Shown here: positions 3,841 through 5,420 of the stretch, in pieces
How positions within the stretch are numbered: the first letter of the stretch is position 1
Layout: each line of letters begins with the position of its first letter
Source of the DNA: Candidatus Omnitrophica bacterium CG02_land_8_20_14_3_00__42_8
Lineage (GTDB): Bacteria > Omnitrophota > Gorgyraeia > Gorgyraeales > Gorgyraeaceae
Assembly: GCA_002780805.1 (NCBI GenBank)
Contig: PEUD01000025.1
Span: forward strand, 1 to 5,420
Reading direction: 5' to 3'
Length of the DNA stretch: 5,420 nt
Notes under the pieces: generated by a model
Databases searched by the model: none
Seen by the model: the letters and a program-made list of their open reading frames with translations, nothing else
What the model was told of the DNA's origin: nothing
Program-made: the position numbers and the translations under genes

Positions 3841-5420
3841 AAAAGCAGGAAATCGTAAAAGAAATTGTAAAAAATATAGGGCTTTTAGACGATCAGAAGA
3901 TCCGCGCGGCGCTTGACGAACAGTACGATACCAAAGAACGGCTCGCTAAAATACTGGTTAGATTGGGCTATGTGGCGAGCGAAGGCGTCGGAAACACCCT
4001 CGTGCCGCAAGCGGGCATGCTCCCTGTTTCAATTAAAACAGAAGATATTGATCTGAAAGCAGTCGATGCCATCCCTTCACAACTCGCCGCAGCTCATAGA
4101 GTGATTCCCTTTAAGCTTGAAGGGAAGACGCTTTTTCTGGCAACAGATGACCCTATTAATTTCCTCGCGGGCGATTTCTTTGAAAAAATAACAAATCTTG
4201 ATATAGATATGGAGTTTGCTGACAAGGCTGATATAGATAAGGCGATAGCCGATCTCTATGGTTCTAAGCAAAAAGAAAAGGCGCCCGGCTATAGCGGCTT
4301 AAGTAAATTATCGGAAGAGATTAAGGATGTGAAAGGGGGCGATGACGCGCCTGTTATAAAATTAGTAAACATGATAATAGAAGAGGCGCTGAAAAGAAGG
4401 GCGAGCGATATACACGTAGAACCCCTGGAGCATAAATTTCGTATCAGGTATAGAATTGACGGGGTTCTGCATGAAATACAGGGGCCTCCGAAGAGATTGC
4501 AGGGCTCGATTATAAGCAGATTAAAAATTATGGCAGGGATGGACATAGCGGAAAAGCGGCTGCCCCAGGACGGAAGAATAAAGCTTAGGCTGGAGAATAA
4601 AGAATTAGACCTTAGGGTATCTACTTTGCCCGCGGCATACGGAGAGAGCGTTGTAATGAGGATTCTGGATAAGAGCGGTTTTATGGTAGGTTTGGAGGAT
4701 ATGGGCTTTTTGCCTGAAAATAAAAAAGAATTCGAGAAACTGATAAACCTTCCCAATGGGATGATTTTAGTCACAGGCCCTACCGGAAGCGGAAAAACTA
4801 CCACCTTATATGCGGTCCTGAGCCATATAAATCAGAAAGAGAGAAAAGTCATTACGATAGAAGATCCCGTGGAATATCAATTAGACGGCATAAATCAGGT
4901 CCAGGTAAGATCTCAGATTAATCTTACTTTTGCGAACGGCCTTCGCTCAATGTTAAGACAGGCCCCTGATATTATAATGGTGGGAGAAATAAGGGATTTA
5001 GAAACAGCAGAGATAGCTGTTCAGTCAGCCCTTACCGGGCATCTTATTTTCAGCACTCTTCATACAAATGACGCGGCAGGGGCTGTTACGAGGCTTGTAG
5101 ATATGGGCGTAAAGCCTTATCTTGTAGCTTCTACGGTACAGGGCATCCTGGCGCAAAGGCTGGTGAGGACAATATGCCCGTCCTGCAGAGAGATTTACAA
5201 TCCTTCGAAAGAAGAGCTTGTTTTGCTGTCTATCGCCCCGGATCAATTAAGAGATTTTGAGTTTTATAAAGGCAAAGGCTGTTCTACCTGTAACAATACA
5301 GGCTTTAAAGGCAGGATGGGCATATATGAACTTTTAATAATGACTGACAGCATAAAAGAACTGGTAATAGAAAATACCTCCAGCGCGGTTCTGTGCAAAA
5401 AGGCAAGAGAATTAGGAATG
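3834..5420 (+). CDS. pilB: PilB/GspE-type type IV pilus or type II secretion assembly ATPase (3' end beyond window)
   Basis: This hexameric cytoplasmic AAA-like ATPase powers pilus or pseudopilus extension. The frame is open for 529 codons to the window edge; the family usually has about 560-570 residues, so only a short tail is missing. Residues about 1-145 are the N-terminal T2SSE_N/MshEN-like region; the motif around RAALDEQYDTKERLAKILVR is a weak MshEN match, so c-di-GMP binding is doubtful. APVIKLVNMII (172-182) and RASDIHVEP (189-197) open the catalytic part. Walker A is GPTGSGKTTT (315-324, K321), the Asp box ITIEDPVEY (340-348), Walker B DIIMVGE (379-385) and the His box GHLIFSTLH (402-410). 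Two CxxC pairs (C448/C451, C483/C486) form the usual zinc site. ATG 3834 overlaps the larC2 stop by 7 nt without a clear Shine-Dalgarno, suggesting coupling. PilB versus GspE cannot be settled without the neighbouring pilin and inner-membrane genes. Confidence 0.95.
   Translation, partial: MVKKQEIVKEIVKNIGLLDDQKIRAALDEQYDTKERLAKILVRLGYVASEGVGNTLVPQAGMLPVSIKTEDIDLKAVDAIPSQLAAAHRVIPFKLEGKTLFLATDDPINFLAGDFFEKITNLDIDMEFADKADIDKAIADLYGSKQKEKAPGYSGLSKLSEEIKDVKGGDDAPVIKLVNMIIEEALKRRASDIHVEPLEHKFRIRYRIDGVLHEIQGPPKRLQGSIISRLKIMAGMDIAEKRLPQDGRIKLRLENKELDLRVSTLPAAYGESVVMRILDKSGFMVGLEDMGFLPENKKEFEKLINLPNGMILVTGPTGSGKTTTLYAVLSHINQKERKVITIEDPVEYQLDGINQVQVRSQINLTFANGLRSMLRQAPDIIMVGEIRDLETAEIAVQSALTGHLIFSTLHTNDAAGAVTRLVDMGVKPYLVASTVQGILAQRLVRTICPSCREIYNPSKEELVLLSIAPDQLRDFEFYKGKGCSTCNNTGFKGRMGIYELLIMTDSIKELVIENTSSAVLCKKARELGM

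Noticed and set aside
4289..4804. Open frame of about 171 codons on the minus strand
   Set aside because: It lies wholly antisense to the conserved core of the PilB/GspE ATPase, including Walker A, and its serine/leucine-rich translation looks like a shadow.

Overview
The window holds a tightly packed run of genes, all on the + strand, with almost no spacer DNA. In order they are: the tail of an upstream gene (probably an S41 C-terminal processing peptidase), tsaD, a short MgtC/SapB membrane protein, a bactofilin fused to an excisionase-type helix-turn-helix (HTH), a small HTH protein with a C-terminal membrane anchor, larB, a larC gene reduced to its C-terminal domain, and a pilB/gspE-type assembly ATPase that runs off the right edge. 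Neighbouring genes overlap or nearly abut at tsaD/mgtC (7 nt overlap), the HTH gene/larB (1 nt gap), larB/larC2 (ATGA) and larC2/pilB (7 nt overlap). This suggests one or a few long transcripts with translational coupling.

The organism is bacterial: TsaD is of the bacterial type, and bactofilin and a PilB/GspE ATPase are present. Moderate GC, small dispersed palindromic repeats, heptamer repeats inside a gene and the odd gene mix fit an uncultivated candidate-phylum lineage such as Omnitrophota. That placement is a guess from style, not a demonstration.

Region by region: 1-83 is the upstream gene tail. 84-179 is a quasi-palindromic repeat element (copy A). 190-1610 is tsaD plus mgtC. 1611-1680 is a short spacer with a perfect 17-bp-arm palindrome of a different family. 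1681-2199 is bactofilin-HTH. 2216-2306 is copy B of the first repeat, inverted relative to copy A. 2317-2616 is the membrane-anchored HTH protein. 2618-3840 is larB-larC2, for the nickel-pincer nucleotide cofactor. 3834-5420 is the pilus or secretion ATPase. No stretch above 300 bases lacks a gene.

The most unusual content is the pair of adjacent genes that carry similar excisionase-type HTH domains on very different scaffolds: a polymer-forming bactofilin and a predicted tail-anchored membrane protein. Together they could link DNA, cytoskeleton and membrane; this is inference. Also notable are the LarC that lacks its N-terminal half, the two inverted copies of a MITE/REP-like element whose edges lie about 10 nt upstream of start codons, and a stop-free heptamer array translated in frame inside tsaD. 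tsaD is a housekeeping tRNA-modification gene with no evident functional tie to the lar or pilus genes.
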